From: Serripes groenlandicus
Lineage: Eukaryota; Mollusca; Bivalvia; Cardiida; Cardiidae
Assembly: GCA_031761405.1 (NCBI GenBank)
Contig: JASEVX010000008.1
Span: forward strand, 73,212,852 to 73,276,851
DNA: 64,000 bases
Direction of reading: 5' to 3'
Positions 31,801 to 40,819 of this stretch are shown one piece after another. The notes below the pieces were generated by a model, which saw only the letters and a list, made by a program, of their open reading frames with translations, was not told the DNA's origin and made no database searches. Positions within the stretch are counted from its first letter, which is position 1. Each line of letters starts with the position of its first letter. The position numbers and the translations under genes are program-made.

Positions 31801-34696
31801 TATGCAAGCAGATCTTCATCTGTCCTTGTAACACAGATCAGTTGGTTATTTTACCTAGGTGAAGTTCTCACATTACTTGATTTGCCTTTCAGTATATATA
31901 TATGTAAACTAGTTTAAACCTACATTCAGCTTTATATACTGCAAAATGCTTTGAGTTTTATTTGGGAGGTTAACATGTTTTGTCTTAAGTCAGGTTTTTT
32001 TTTAAATTCATGAATTCTAGGAATGGTGGGGATTGAATGATCAAATTAAGCTGGTCTCCAGAGACATTGGTAACATTGGAAACTTTATGACCTTGACCCC
32101 TGACCTTTATCGTGGAAAGGTCGCGACAGATCATGAGACTGCGGGCCATCTGATGAACGATTTGGATTGGCCTGGAGCTATCCAGGACATACAAGGAGCT
32201 GCTATATTCCTTATAAAACAGGGGTGTACTAAGGTAAATAACAGGTTCATACAAAGTTTACCCTTTCCCACTTACAGACGCATTTTTGTCTCGCCCACGA
32301 TAGTGGAGTGAGACATAGCAGTCACTTTTCCAGCGACGGCGGCCGCTTTTACAAATAGCTATATCTCGGCAACCCCTGCTTGAATTTTTCTGAAACTTTG
32401 TTAGCTGTATTGTTTGGTCATGGGACATCTGTCAACGTCAAATTTTTTCAGGGTCAAGGTCATAATTGTGCAGAACTTGACCTTTGTTAGGTAACTTAAT
32501 CTCAAAACTTTCTTATATCTCGGCAACCCCTGCTGGAATTCTTCTGTAACTTTGTCAGATGTATTTTTTGGTCATGTAGTGAGTTTATTATTTATCATGA
32601 CATGTTGATAACAATGCATTGACAGACACTTACTTTTTCACATTTTATCAACTTTACTTTCTTTTTGCATAGTGATACCATTTAATATCTGATTGTCTTA
32701 GAAGGGTGAGACACCCTCACCCTGAGGTCTTGTATTGCATTTGCAGCGGAAGACTTGAAAACATTGAGACAAAAGGGAGAAATTGCTCATAATGAGCTAT
32801 TTCTTCTTATTCTATCAATAAATAAACTATCATTTAAAGAGATATTCCCTAATTTGTCGATATGATTTCAATGTTGTCTGATGCAGATTTGTTGCATGTG
32901 GGAAAGGGGGGTTAACCCTTTCCCTCATATAGACGCTTTCTAACGCCTCCTGCAGCAGACGACTTATTTAAAACATAGTGACAAAAGAAGAAATTGCTCA
33001 AAACAAGCAATTTCTCCTTTTGCCACAATGTTTTCCACTTTAAGTCATAGGTTATCTATTCAGTTATAGAGATTTTCTACATTTTATACGACCGTTTCTT
33101 AAAAACGGTACGTATTATGGTATGGTCAGGTCCCTCCGTCTGTCCGTTCGGGTTTTCCGCACTTTGAGCTATTGAGCTGAAATTTTGTATAAGGCTTTGT
33201 AGTGATGTGTCACAGATCAACTTCATATTTCCTGGGATTTCGTCAATTTTTGAACGAGTTATGCCCCTTTTTGGACTTAGAATATTTGTTTTCCGCACTT
33301 TTTGTCTGCATGCTTTGATGTATTGAGCTGAAATTTTGTATTTGGCTTTGTAATCATGTGTCACAGATCAAGTTCACATTTCCTCGGATTTCGTCAATTT
33401 TTGAATGAGTTATGCTCCTTTTTGGACTTAGAATATTTGTCAATTTCTGCATGAGTTACAAAGAAGTTCCTGACGGGTGTATTATGTACCGTTTGCGGTA
33501 CTCTTGTTGACAAAATATGTTCAAAAGCGTCTGCTGCAGAATTGTCGTAAGAGGTAAAGGGTTAAGCAGTATCTATTTGGATTCCTTAGCATTGATGGAG
33601 CATGCAGATATTTTTCCACGATTGTAATGATAATGATAAGTTTGGATTTCACAGAGCGCCAATCATGGACCAAATTTGGGACGTGTTTTATAAAAAAGAC
33701 GAATTGTGGGATATATATATGAACAGTTTAAATTTGAGGAAAATACAAAAATACACTTGTTATCATATTTACCCACTTTCAAAAGTAGCTGCAGCAACAC
33801 ATTGATATGTCATCACTCGTGTGCAAACATGTGTATTATCACGACGTATAAAGTCAACTCCACTTGAAACTATATCACATGTTAAGATTGATCTTTGGAG
33901 GTCTGACCTGCTCCCTATATAATTTCATGTATTTTTATTCATTTTATTGACCGGATTGCTCTAGCAATTGGATTGGCGATGTCCGTCCGTCAACATTTTG
34001 GTTAAAGTTTCTGGTTGAGGCAAAATCTCAGCACTGGAAAGGGTTACAAACTTGAAACTTTGCCTGAAGGTAACCAGTAACAAGTTCTATTGATTTCTAT
34101 GGTTACTTTGACCTTGACCTTGGTTTGTCGATTTTCAAGGTCAAATTGCCGACAATCCGGCCTTACAGTCTTCAACGTTTCTTGTTATCCAGATGTTTTT
34201 AGTCGTCTGCTGCATATTTGTTGTTGTATGTGCCAGGGAAAGGCTTATATTGTATCTTCAGGGTTAAAATGTAGGTTGAAGTGATTTGAAATGTCTTGCA
34301 TACTTTATGTTTCATTTTTCAAAATAGGTGGGCGTTACAGGATTCTGTATGGGAGGAGCTCTAAGTCTGGCAGCGGCAGTTAAGATCGAGGAAATCTCGG
34401 CTTCCGCTCCATTTTACGGCATTCCAGATGCAAAGTTTTTCTCTGTTGAGAACATCAAGATACCAGTGCAGGCCCACTTTGGCGCAGAAGATGCTCTAGA
34501 AGGGTTTTCATCCCCGAAAGACGCTTTTGCTTTGCTAGACAAAATGAAAGGAAAGGAGAACTTCGAGCTGATTATGTACGGAGGGTGTGGCCATGCCTTC
34601 ACCAACAAGTCTGGGCCCCTGGGTAACTACAAACAAGAGGCTTGTGATCGAGCTCTCCAAAGAATGGCAGAATTCATGAATAAAAATCTTCAGTAA
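28734..34696 (+). CDS. Dienelactone hydrolase family protein (carboxymethylenebutenolidase-like), complete, 3 exons
   Basis: Coding exons 28734-28844, 32021-32233 and 34328-34696 join in phase 0 to give 230 residues, the usual length of this alpha/beta-hydrolase family. The start is the first ATG after an acceptor-like cttttcatttcacag-type tract, so a 5' UTR intron is likely. VLQEWWGLNDQIK (spanning the first junction, Glu38) carries the acidic residue that primes the nucleophile. GFCMGG holds nucleophile Cys115, FGAED holds Asp163, and GGCGHAF holds His197, completing the Cys-Asp-His triad. No signal peptide or membrane segment is seen, so it is probably cytosolic. Family members hydrolyse dienelactones and other cyclic esters. 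The animal substrate of this one is not predictable. The QEWWGLND signature is closer to bacterial and fungal members than to what I recall of vertebrate CMBL. Its introns are filled with repeats. Confidence 0.93.
28866..31437 (+). repeat. 50-bp minisatellite filling hydrolase intron 1
   Basis: About 51 copies of a 50-bp unit ('gtaaacacagggtactatgg' followed by 'gaaaactaactttagggcat' and 'tgtgaccaat'). It starts about 20 bp after the exon 1 donor and takes up about 2.57 of the 3.18 kb intron. Variant classes ('tactatggg' and 'tgctatagg') are interleaved. A 300-bp six-unit higher-order repeat is seen at 30721, 31021 and 31321, where 'ttagggtcttgtgaccaatg' plus 'taaacaaagggtgctat' returns exactly. 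Confidence 0.97.
31438..32020. other. Remaining intron 1, nothing recognised
   Basis: AT-rich intron sequence ending in a T tract and 'gaattctag' acceptor. Confidence 0.6.
32021..32233 (+). CDS. Dienelactone hydrolase exon 2
   Basis: 71 codons, phase 0 at both ends, from EWWGLNDQIK through TLTPDLYRGK to FLIKQGCTK, then the donor AAG|GTAAAT. PDLYRG and the following helix are typical of the family. Confidence 0.93.
32257..32915 (+). mobile_element. TTAA-type MITE split by another element
   Basis: The left end 'accctttcccacttacagacgcattt' stops at about 32287. The rest resumes at about 32734 ('gcatttgcagcggaagac', hairpin core, 'gcatgtgggaaag') and ends in the TTAA at 32912-32915, shared with the next MITE. 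The MITE begins only 24 bp after the exon 2 donor. Confidence 0.75.
32288..32733 (+). mobile_element. Insertion in the MITE, starting 'gtctcgcccacgatagtgga'
   Basis: It contains two modules of about 120-150 bp with 'atatctcggcaacccctgct' and 'aactttgt(t/c)ag(c/a)tgtatt', and closes with 'gggtgagacaccctcaccc'. The uninterrupted version of the target is seen in another MITE copy at 59705-59735. Confidence 0.7.
32912..33565 (+). mobile_element. TTAA-type MITE split by another element
   Basis: The left part (32912-33082) runs from 'ttaaccctttccctcatata' through the hairpin to 'tagagattttctacattt'. The right part (33508-33565) resumes 'ttgacaaaatatgttcaaaa' to 'aaagggttaa'. Removing 33083-33507 gives the normal MITE sequence. 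Confidence 0.85.
33083..33507. mobile_element. Element nested in the MITE
   Basis: The left edge has 'accgtttcttaaaaacggta' (hairpin) and the right edge 'gtaccgtttgcggtac' (hairpin). Two internal modules of about 150 bp repeat 'attgagctgaaattttgtat', 'gtgtcacagatcaa' and 'gagttatgc(c/t)cctttttgg'. No coding capacity. Confidence 0.75.
33566..34327. other. Rest of hydrolase intron 2
   Basis: It contains part of an interspersed repeat at 33945-34200 ('attgaccggattgctctag', 'accttgaccttgg') and a MITE end at 34198-34250. No exon is seen. Confidence 0.5.
34328..34696 (+). CDS. Dienelactone hydrolase exon 3 (terminal)
   Basis: The acceptor 'caaaatag' precedes a 122-codon frame that begins VGVTGFCMGG in phase 0 and ends TAA. 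It carries the nucleophile Cys, the catalytic Asp (FGAED) and His (GCGHAF). Confidence 0.94.
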   Translation: MGVTGFCMGGALSLAAAVKIEEISASAPFYGIPDAKFFSVENIKIPVQAHFGAEDALEGFSSPKDAFALLDKMKGKENFELIMYGGCGHAFTNKSGPLGNYKQEACDRALQRMAEFMNKNLQ

Positions 34697-34972
34697 ACTG
34701 TAATTTACTTTTGTTCATCTTTGGAACATTGGACTTTCCAACTGCCCCAGGGGGGAAAAAGGGTTGGTAATCCAATGTTGACTCGGGTTTAGATGCTATA
34801 TTTACCTTTAGGTGATATAGTTTTTGGAATATCAGCCTTAACTTATACCTATTAGACTCTGTAATGTTGTTCCAAAGGTATTGGACGGCCTCAGTGTTGG
34901 TGATTTATACAGAGGGTCCAACCTTAGAGCAGTAGGCCAGGATTAGTCCCTGGCGGACTCGTACCAAATACT

Positions 34973-35202
34973 TTAACCCTTTCCCTCATGCGACAATTTT
35001 GCAGCATCCAACCTTGAACATATTTTGTCAAAAAATAGAAAATCTCTATAATTGAATGGATAACCTATGACTTAAAGTGGAAAACATTGTGGCAAAAGGA
35101 GAAATTGCACGTTTTGAGCAATTTCTTCTTTTGTCACTATGTTTTCAAAAAGCCGTCTGCTGCAGAGGCGTCAGAAAGCGTCTATATGAGGGAAAGGGTT
35201 AA
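34973..35202 (-). mobile_element. TTAA-type MITE, full length
   Basis: 230 bp including TTAA at both ends. The arms read 'accctttccctcatgcgaca' and 'tatatgagggaaagggtt'. The core reads 'gaaattgcacgttttgagca', with one mismatch in the hairpin. It lies 277 bp after the hydrolase stop codon. Confidence 0.92.
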
Positions 35203-35349
35203 CAATTGTAGTACAGGCTTCCCTGGTGCTCTCAGTTGTGGGGATAGCATTACGATCACTGCGCTTCTTTCAGGAGGATCACCTTTCCAGCAGTACTGGT
35301 AATTTACCCAGGAAGCATTGTGATAGGACTGAATTACTGCTGAAAGAGA

Positions 35350-35555
35350 TGTTTAATAGACGCTTTCTGACACCTCTGCAGCAGACGGCTATTTGAAAAC
35401 ATAGTGACAAAAGAAGAAATTGCACGTTTTGCTACAATGTTTTTTCCAGTTTTAAACATAGGTTATCCATTCAATTATAGAGATTTTCTACTTCTTGACC
35501 AAATATGTTCAAAGTCGTCTGCTGCAGAATTGTCGTATGGGGGAAAGGGTTAAAC
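35350..35555 (+). mobile_element. TTAA-type MITE, left end missing and core deleted
   Basis: It begins internally ('tagacgctttctgacacctc'). The hairpin loop is collapsed ('attgcacgttttgctac') and the right end 'gggggaaagggttaa' is intact. Confidence 0.85.
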
Positions 35556-35723
35556 ACTTTACAAAACAAAACCAAGTGGGTTTTGCCTTTTAGGGTTGAT
35601 CCACGCAATAAAGGGAAAAATTATTTAAAAGTCTCCAGGAAGCAGACATGAAGCATGACTAATTGAAACTGAAAGCTTGTTTTACAACCAGCGTAAATCT
35701 TATCCAGATAGGGTAACACATAT

Positions 35724-35982
35724 ATGAGCAGTTCTGCGAGAAAACCAACATTACGGCCTGTGTAATGTATCGACCCAGATCAGACTGCGCAGTCCATGCA
35801 GACTGAATCGGGCTGACACATTCCGTCTCAGGGGGATAGAGGTATAAAGTAATGATTCCTGAAACAGAATATTCACAGGAGGCAAAAAGTGTCTATCCGG
35901 GGTAAGCCTGCAGAGCATGCTTAGGCTGAACCGTGTTGATACTTTGTATCTTTGTATGTTTGTTTTCTCGCAGGATGGCTCA
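35724..35982. mobile_element. Palindromic MITE family B, copy 2
   Basis: The ends are degenerate ('tgagcagttctgcgagaaaa' and 'ttttctcgcaggatggctca'). The interior shares 'gtaatgtatcgacccagatc' and 'gcatgcttaggctgaaccg' with 9608-9870. A TATA/TA-like flank is on both sides. Confidence 0.85.
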
Positions 35983-36289
35983 TATGGATTATTTCTTCAC
36001 TTTCTGTCCGTCATGCTTTCACTTACAGACCTATTGGCAGCTGATGCCCGAGTTCTTTGAAATAAGCTTATAAGTGCTAATAAAACTTCATTGTGTTTTT
36101 GACGTTATTAAATTATTATTTTGTCCTCGGGGGGGGGGGGGAAGCATTCAGAACATAAACTCACATATTGTCCAATTGTATGTTTAATGGGTCTGCCTGT
36201 TTTTCTCTCCATCCTGTTTTGGTGTCGGCCCTTTTTCTAAGCAGTTGGTGGCAGGATTCAACGGAGACAATTGGGTCAAGAAGGCTCTA

Positions 36290-36505
36290 AATCGATAATG
36301 AATTGGCCAACTTTCTTTCCGACGATTGACAAAAGTCAATGCGACTTTCATCTTCCACCAATGGGCTAATTCTATGTGGAAAAGCAGCCAGTTGCTTGGG
36401 AAGATTGTTGTGTGGAGTACTGGTGTGAGAAATCCAGGAAATGCATGAGTAGGTGAACTGGCCGCCGTGATATAACTTGAGAAATTGTTAAAAACGGCGT
36501 TAAGA
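36290..36505 (+). mobile_element. SINE, conserved body without clear tRNA head
   Basis: 'cattttccgacg'-type start, then 'caccaatgggctaattctat', 'gaagattgttgtgtggagta', 'gccgccgtgatataactt' and 'aacggcgttaa'. This is the same body as the SINE in the RecQ exon. The head at 36240-36290 is too diverged to call. Confidence 0.75.
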
Positions 36506-36623
36506 GTTGCAAATATGTAACTGTTAATATCAGAAAAAATTTGATTAAGATGGAAATGAAACTGCAAGAAGTGGACACTGTAAATAAAATACCTTATCAG
36601 TAAAGCACTTTTTTAAAAAGGCA

Positions 36624-36852
36624 TTAACCCTTTCCCTCATACAACAATTCTGCAGCAGACGACTTTGAACATATGTTGTTAAAAATAGCAAATCTCTATA
36701 ATTGAATGGATAACCTATGACTAAAAGTGGGAAACATTGTTGCAAAAAGGAAAAATTGCTCTTTTTGAGCAATTTCTTCTTTTATCACCATGTTTTCAAA
36801 AAGCTGTCTGCTGCAGAGGTGTCAGAAAGTGTCTATATGAGGGAAAGGGTAA
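36624..36852 (-). mobile_element. TTAA-type MITE
   Basis: Left TTAA intact, right end 'gagggaaagggtaaa' (TTAA mutated). Core hairpin 'attgctctttttgagcaat'. Confidence 0.88.
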
Positions 36853-36914
36853 AATCTTCAAACATTTGAAAGAGGACCACTACTCCTTTGGGGGTCAGGA
36901 TGTTGGGATAAACA

Positions 36915-37145
36915 TTAACCCTTTTCCCTCATATGACAATTCTGCAGCAGACGACTTTGAACGTATTTGGTCAAAAATTAGAAAATCTCCATAATTTAAT
37001 GGATAATATATGACAAAAAGTGGAAAACATTGTGGCAAAAGGAGAAATTGCACGTTTTGTGCAATTTCTTCTTTTATCACTATGTTTTCAAAAATCCGTC
37101 GGCTGCAGAGGCGTCAGAAAGCGTCTATATGAGGGAAAGGGTTAA
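36915..37145 (-). mobile_element. TTAA-type MITE, full length
   Basis: TTAA at both ends, arms 'ttaacccttttccctcatat' and 'atatgagggaaagggttaa', core hairpin 'attgcacgttttgtgcaat'. Confidence 0.92.
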
Positions 37146-37166
37146 GACTGAATCGCTGGTGTCAGG

Positions 37167-38289
37167 AACAAGAGGGTCATAACAAGTCTATGTAAAACAA
37201 GTGATCTCGTGGGTGGAGCCATTTTTGACACCAGGGCTATAATTTGACCAATCTTGGTAGCTAGAGGTCCACTAGATGAAGTTAGATTACAAATATCAAC
37301 TTTTAGACCAGTTTTCCCGATATAGGAGTCTATGTAAAACAAGTGACCCCCGGGGAGGTGTTACCTTGGCTGAGTTCCACTAGATGAAGCTACATATAAA
37401 ATATCAAAGGCCTTGGCCTTTTACTTTTAGACAAGAAGATTTTTAAAGTGTCTATGTAAAACAAGTGACCCCGGGGATGGGTAATTTTTGACCCCAGGGC
37501 TATAATTTGAACATTGTTGGTAGAGGTCCACTAGATGAAGCTACTTACCAAATATCAAAGGCCTGGACCTTCTACTTTTAGACAAGATTTTTTTTAAAGT
37601 TTTAACTTTACACATATAAGCAGAACAGTCTCTGTCCCACTAGCAGCTATGTTTTCAGCCGATCGTAATAATGTTATCAACCTTGGTAGAAGGTCGACCA
37701 AGGAACTGGTCCTAGACCACCCACCCGAGTTATGCCAACAACATGGTCAATCATGATGACTCATTTTGTGGTCGGGTAACCTATTACTAGTGTTAACAAG
37801 ATTTTCCTTCAATTTGACCTAGTAGCCTTATTTTTTACCAAACTAGAGTGATGTTCAAAGCCAGTCTTGTTATCCCCATACACAGTTTCTGAGAAAGTTT
37901 CAATATACTCAAATTAAAAATGAAGTATCTAGAGTGTAAACAAGATTTTCCTTCACTTTGGCCTAGTGACCTATTTTATGACGGGACATGACCTATATTT
38001 GAACTTAGCCTAGATATCATCAAGATAATGATTCTGACAAAGTTTTAACATGCTGAAGATAAAATGCGACCTCCAGAGTGTTAACAAGATTTTCCTTCAA
38101 TTTGACCTGGCATGACCCAATTTTACTTTGCCAAGATTTGATGGAGATGTATATTTGATTAACATTCATGAAGATTGGATGTAAAATGTTGCCTGTAATG
38201 TGTTAACAACGCAATTGTTGACAACACACGATGGACGGACAAAGAACTCAAAGTCATCACAATTGCACTTTGTGCACAGGTGAGCTAAA
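37167..38289 (+). mobile_element. AACAAGAGG...GAGCTAA element 1
   Basis: The 5' end is 'aacaagagggtcat' and the 3' end 'gcacaggtgagctaa' followed by an A run. The interior has modules with 'gtctatgtaaaacaagtga' (three copies) and then modules with 'acaagattttccttcaattt' and 'gacctagtgaccta'. Before the 3' hairpin stands 'gatggacggacaaag'. No protein frame. Confidence 0.75.
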
Positions 38290-38429
38290 AAGTAACACCA
38301 ATCACTGCATTCTCGTGTGTGAAATCACTGATCTCAATGGAAGACAAAACGCACAAATTTTACTTGAATCTTTATTCAAACTAACATTTTTAATCTACAT
38401 GAGAACATAAATGTCCTGATTTAACCTCT

Positions 38430-38905
38430 CTTTCCAACATGCGATAAATCTGCAACAAATGATTTTGAAAAACAAAGGCAAAATACTATAGAAAAACTCT
38501 ATAGATTAAAGTGGGATTGATGAATAGAGTTCAAACCAGTGTGGCAAAAACAGAAATCACTCCTAATGAGCAATTTCTCCTTGAGTCACAAGTGCTTCAA
38601 AAGTTGTCTGCAGTTGGGAAAGGGTTAATAGACTAATTTTCAAACAAAAAAGATGGCTTAAACAATCTTTATTTGGTCAAATTCCAAGAGGATAACCTAC
38701 AGATTATTTCTGTGAAATCGAACCAATAGTTTCAGAAGAAATTTCTTTGCTCCTACACAACTGCAGGAGACATTGTGGATAATGGAGAAATTACCCAATT
38801 TTCTTTTATAGTTTAACTGAAATTTATAGAGATTTTCTTGTCTGAAGGTTTTCGAATATGTCTTCTGCAAGTTGTTGTATCTGGGAAAGGATTATGACCG
38901 AGAAT
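38430..38905. mobile_element. Two degenerate TTAA-type MITEs
   Basis: 38415-38630 and 38745-38900 keep core hairpin traces and 'gggaaagggttaa' or 'gggaaaggatta' ends. Confidence 0.6.
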
Positions 38906-38978
38906 GGACGCTTCAGCCAACAATATCATGTGATCATACTAGCTCAATACATGCACTTTTTGCTAGAGTAAGCTAATA

Positions 38979-39897
38979 AACAAGAGGACCATGAGGCCCT
39001 GGAATCGCTCACCTGAGAATGGGCTATTTAAGACTTCACTCTTTCAGCGCCAATGGCAATATCATCAAGACAAACTTTCTGACAAAATTTCAAAAGTCAA
39101 AAATGCGATCTCTCTATAGTGTTAACTAGATTATTCTACAATTTGGCCTAGTGACCTAGTTTTTGACCCGACATGACCCATATTCGAACTTGGCCTAGAT
39201 ACCATCAGGACAAACTTTCTGAAAAAGTTTCAACATGCTCAAGCCAAAAATGCGGCTTCAAGAGTGTTAAAGATTTTCCTTCAATTGGGCCTAGTGATCT
39301 AGTTTTTGACCTGACATGACCTATATTCGAACTTGGCCTAGATATCACTAAGACAAACATTCCAACAAATATTCAACATGCTCAAGTTTAAATGCGGATG
39401 AAAGTGTTAACAAGATTTTTCTTAAATTTTACCTAGTAACCTAGTTTTTGACCTGACATGACCTATATTCAAACCTAGGCTAGATATTACTAAGAGAAAC
39501 ATTCTGACAAAGTTTCAACATGCTCAAGCTAAAAATGTGGCTTCCAGAGTGTTAACAATATTTTCCTTAAATTTGGTCTAGTGACCTAGTTTTTGATCGG
39601 ACAAGACCCATATTCGAACTTGGCCTAGATATCATCAAGACAAACTTTCTGACAAAGTGTCAACATGCTCAAGTTTAAAATGCTGCTTCCAGAGTGTTAA
39701 CAAGATTTTGACATGACCCAGTTTCGAACTTGACCTAGATTTGATGAAGATATATGGTCTGATAAACTTTCATGAAGATTAGATGCAAAATGTTGCCTCT
39801 AGAGTGTTAATAAACAAATGTTGACGACAAACGACGTACAACGAAAAAAGCCGATCACCTGAACTCTTCTTGAGCACAAAGTGATCCGGTGAGCTAA
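38979..39897 (+). mobile_element. AACAAGAGG...GAGCTAA element 2
   Basis: It starts 'aacaagaggaccatgaggcc' and 'atcgctcacctgag', and ends 'gatccggtgagctaa' plus As. About six modules of 130-150 bp carry 'gacctagtttttgacc', 'ttcgaacttggcctagatat' and 'tttcaacatgctcaag'. Confidence 0.88.
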
Positions 39898-40218
39898 AAA
39901 TATGATTATTGTACATGATTGCTTGTTATTAACAATTATCAATTAACACTTTCAATGTTGCATTTAAGAATAGACTTGTCCAAAGTTGTATTTGGAGAAG
40001 CTCTCAGAATATCGAGTTAAAGATGTTGATTTGTGTTGTGTTCAGAGGCTGGTCAGTTTAGGTGCAGTATGATCTTGTCCAATGTTGGTTCCAGTCTAAA
40101 TCGTCATTGAAGGTGCAGTCTTTAGAGGCCGGTCAGTTTAGGTGAAGTATGATCTTGATCAATGCTGGTTCCACAGTCTAAATGGTCAGTTTTTGTGTGG
40201 CTTGGCTCGTATCAGTCC

Positions 40219-40443
40219 TTAACCCTTTCCCTGAACGCTTTCTGACGCCTCTGCAGCAGACGGCTTTTTGAAAACATAGTGACAAAAGAAGAAATTGCTC
40301 AAAACGAGCAATTTCTCCTTTTGCCACAATGTTTTCCACTTTTAGTCTTATGTTATTCATTCAATTATAGAGATTTTCTATTTTTTGACAAAATATGTTC
40401 AAAGTCGTCTGCTGCAGAATTGTCGTATGAGGGAAAGGGTTAA
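40219..40443 (+). mobile_element. TTAA-type MITE, full length
   Basis: TTAA at both ends, core 'attgctcaaaacgagcaat' perfect. Five bases are missing near the left end. Confidence 0.92.
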
Positions 40444-40469
40444 CATTTACCTTCTTGAATGTGAATAGA

Positions 40470-40631
40470 TGACCCTTTCCACATATCAGCCAGGTCTGCA
40501 GCAGATGACTTTTGTCTTCTTGCAACAATGATGATTTTAACACTAATTTAATAATTACAATAAAAAGGTTTTGTTCATACTTTTGACTAGATGTTTTAAA
40601 GTCTACTGCGGATAATATGTATTTGGGTTAA
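40470..40631. mobile_element. Short MITE relic abutting the ZMYND8-like stop codon
   Basis: 'gaccctttccacatatcagc' and 'ggtctgcagcagatgac' form the left arm. The right arm 'agtctactgcggataatatg' ends 'atttgggttaa', and the TTAA at 40628-40631 contains the TAA stop of the gene on the other strand. Confidence 0.6.
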
Positions 40632-40819
40632 AATGGATGTCTTGTGTTATAGCCTAAGAGACTGGGCTGAGAGTTGTTCACTGGAGGAAACAGGATGGTA
40701 TTACTGAACGGCTGTTGTTGTCTCTGTACCGGATACATGGTCTGTTGTAGAATGGGTTGTTGTTGTTGTAAAATCATGTTGTTGGTGACGGCTTGCTGTG
40801 TCAATGGTACAGCTGGCAT
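40628..40819 (-). CDS. ZMYND8-like terminal exon
   Basis: The acceptor TATTGTTTAG precedes 63 codons and TAA. The peptide starts [14 protein letters not shown], is rich in Gln ([19 protein letters not shown]) and ends YNTRHPF. The phase (0) agrees with the exon at 52140-52249. The stop TAA lies inside a TTAA that also ends a MITE. Confidence 0.7.
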   Translation of the reverse strand: MPAVPLTQQAVTNNMILQQQQPILQQTMYPVQRQQQPFSNTILFPPVNNSQPSLLGYNTRHPF

